This document shows positions 62,614 to 64,000 of a DNA stretch of 64,000 nucleotides, piece after piece. The position numbers and the translations under genes are program-made. Source of the stretch: Janibacter corallicola NBRC 107790 (GTDB taxonomy: Bacteria > Actinomycetota > Actinomycetes > Actinomycetales > Dermatophilaceae). The notes below the pieces were generated by a model. The model did not search any database. It saw only the letters and a program-made list of their open reading frames with translations, and was not told where the DNA came from. Numbering within the stretch: position 1 is the first letter of the stretch; each line of letters begins with the position of its first letter. Where the stretch lies: contig NZ_BCSR01000009.1 of the NCBI RefSeq assembly GCF_001570965.1, positions 1 to 64,000 on the forward strand, read 5' to 3'.

Positions 62614-63936
62614 GTGATCGACCTGAAGTTCCTGCGTGACCAGCCCGACGTCGTCCGGGCCAGCCAGCGTGCCCGCGGAGAGGACGTGACCCTCGTGGAC
62701 GCCGTGCTCGGCGCCGACGAGCGCCGCCGCTCCGCCATCAAGGAGTTCGAGGCCGCGCGGGCCGACCAGAAGGCCGCGAGCAAGGAGCTCGGTGCGGTCA
62801 TGGGGCGGCTGAAGAAGGCCGAGAGGGCCGGCGAGGACGTCACGGACCTCGACGCGCACGCCACAGCCCTGCGGGAGAAGGGCGCCGCGATGTCCGCCAG
62901 GGTCAAGGAGCTCGACTCCGCCGCGGAGCAGGCCAAGGACGCCCTGGAGACCTCCCTTCGTTCCATCGGCAACGTCATCCAGGACGGTGTGCCCGCCGGC
63001 GGCGAGGAGGACTTCGACCTGCTCGAGGAGGTCGGGACCGCGCGCGACTTCGCCGCGGAGGGCTTCGAGCCCAAGGACCACCTCGAGCTCGGTGAGCTGC
63101 TCGGCGCGATCGACATGGAGCGCGGCGCCAAGGTGAGCGGCAGCCGCTTCTACTACCTCACGGGGGTCGGGGCGCGCCTGGAGTGGGCGCTCATGGGCCT
63201 CGCCCAGCAGATCACCGCCGAGGAGGGCTTCACCCCCCTCGTCGTGCCGAACCTCGTGCGCGCCGAGACGATGGCCGGCGCCGGCTTCCTCGACGCCCAC
63301 GACGACGAGGTCTACCAGCTGCCCGCCGACGACCTCTACCTCACCGGCACCTCGGAGGTCGCGCTCGCCGGCTTCCACGCCGACGAGATCCTCGACCTGA
63401 CCGACGGGCCGCTGCGCTACACCGCCACCTCGACCTGCTATCGCCGCGAGGCGGGCAGCTACGGCAAGGACACCCGCGGGATCTTCCGGGTCCACCAGTT
63501 CCAGAAGACCGAGATGTTCGTCTTCTGCCGGCCCGAGGACGCCGCCGCCGAGCACGAGAACCTGCTGCGGATCGAGCGGCGGGTCCTCGAGGCGCTCGAG
63601 CTGCCCTACCGCGTGATCGACGTCGCGGCCGGCGATCTCGGCGGCCCGGCCAGCCGCAAGTACGACTGCGAGGCCTGGGTGCCCACGCAGGGCAAGTACC
63701 GGGAGCTGACGTCGACGAGCAACTGCACGACCTACCAGGCCCGACGGCTGAACATCCGCGAGCGGGACCCGCGGGGCTCGGGCACGCGCACGCTCGCCAC
63801 GCTCAACGGCACCGCCGCCACGAGCACACGGCCGATCGTCGCCCTCCTGGAGAACCACCAGCAGGCCGACGGGTCCGTGCGCGTCCCGGAGGCTCTGCGA
63901 CCCTTCCTGGGGCTCGAGGTCCTCCGGCCGAGGTGA
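62614..63936 (+). CDS. serS: Serine--tRNA ligase
   Basis: 440 aa class II synthetase. N-terminal coiled-coil tRNA-binding arm (about residues 30-105: [20 protein letters not shown]), motif 1 region [35 protein letters not shown], motif 2 [31 protein letters not shown], motif 3 [22 protein letters not shown] 62614 is preferred to GTG 62611 because the protein then starts VIDLKFLRD and TATCCT is 6 nt upstream. Nothing further is seen to the window end. Confidence 0.97.
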   Translation: MIDLKFLRDQPDVVRASQRARGEDVTLVDAVLGADERRRSAIKEFEAARADQKAASKELGAVMGRLKKAERAGEDVTDLDAHATALREKGAAMSARVKELDSAAEQAKDALETSLRSIGNVIQDGVPAGGEEDFDLLEEVGTARDFAAEGFEPKDHLELGELLGAIDMERGAKVSGSRFYYLTGVGARLEWALMGLAQQITAEEGFTPLVVPNLVRAETMAGAGFLDAHDDEVYQLPADDLYLTGTSEVALAGFHADEILDLTDGPLRYTATSTCYRREAGSYGKDTRGIFRVHQFQKTEMFVFCRPEDAAAEHENLLRIERRVLEALELPYRVIDVAAGDLGGPASRKYDCEAWVPTQGKYRELTSTSNCTTYQARRLNIRERDPRGSGTRTLATLNGTAATSTRPIVALLENHQQADGSVRVPEALRPFLGLEVLRPR

Positions 63937-64000
63937 CGTGAGCGCCCGACAGCCTCGCCTTGCGCGCTCATCCTCGGGGGTTACGTTGGGTGCAGCCTTG

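Overview
The window is high-GC DNA of an actinobacterium. GTG starts are frequent, adjacent genes often overlap at ATGA or GTGA, many starts look leaderless, and there is a mycothiol-dependent-type (MDMPI) protein, a 13E12/DUF222 endonuclease with an actinobacterial SOS box, and actinobacterial-type type III PKS and Ltp lipoprotein genes. The overall flavour is Intrasporangiaceae/Micrococcales (Janibacter-like). That placement is my inference, not a measured result.

Layout. (1) 1-6,890 is a decayed, lower-GC accessory edge. It holds relics of three insertion-sequence transposases (an rve/IS481-like one, an IS3 OrfA and an ISL3), a GNAT relic, a two-gene unit of a C45-like Ntn hydrolase and an MHS-type transporter, and a RES/Xre toxin-antitoxin pair whose toxin is frameshifted. 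Its right border cuts off the 3' end of an exonuclease III gene. (2) 7,600-27,300 is ordinary chromosome: NADP-glutamate dehydrogenase, a DEAD-box helicase between two paralogous thioesterases, an epimerase, an MDMPI protein, an aldo/keto reductase, OsmC plus type III PKS, an SOS-boxed HNH endonuclease, a wrecked LAL/LuxR regulator, a transglutaminase unit, a HAD-acyltransferase fusion and an acyl-CoA synthetase. (3) 27,300-57,900 is a large catabolic island. (4) 58,000-64,000 is chromosome again: Ltp lipoprotein, two-component system, gluconokinase, diacylglycerol kinase and serS.

The catabolic island has two halves. The first (27,359-37,268) is a GntR-controlled nicotinate-type maleamate pathway. 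NicC hydroxylates 6-hydroxynicotinate to 2,5-dihydroxypyridine, NicX opens the ring to N-formylmaleamate, NicD deformylates it, NicF deaminates maleamate to maleate and NicE isomerises maleate to fumarate. An extra flavin monooxygenase and a four-gene ABC importer lie with it. No nicotinate hydroxylase (NicAB) is present. The second half (37,486-55,988) starts with a second ABC importer and an aspartate-dehydrogenase-like gene. It continues with a 12-13 gene operon: aldehyde dehydrogenase, cupin, PDR-type reductase, extradiol-type VOC dioxygenase, alpha/beta hydrolase, two SDRs, a ThDP enzyme, a catalytically dead hydrolase-like protein, a 71-aa HTH-like protein, a Rieske oxygenase, a 115-aa unknown and RidA. 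A third ABC importer and a MarR regulator follow, then a Tat-exported metallo-hydrolase with its own MarR gene. The gene set fits Rieske attack on an aromatic or N-heterocycle, extradiol cleavage, semialdehyde oxidation and RidA-type deamination. I cannot match the whole assembly to a described pathway.

Regulation. A perfect 13-bp inverted repeat sits on the GntR promoter. A related motif (TKAGCACWAAGAT-like) recurs at the promoters of the second ABC unit/nicC, the aldehyde dehydrogenase operon, the metallo-hydrolase gene and the second MarR gene. A perfect 10-bp inverted repeat precedes the third ABC operon.
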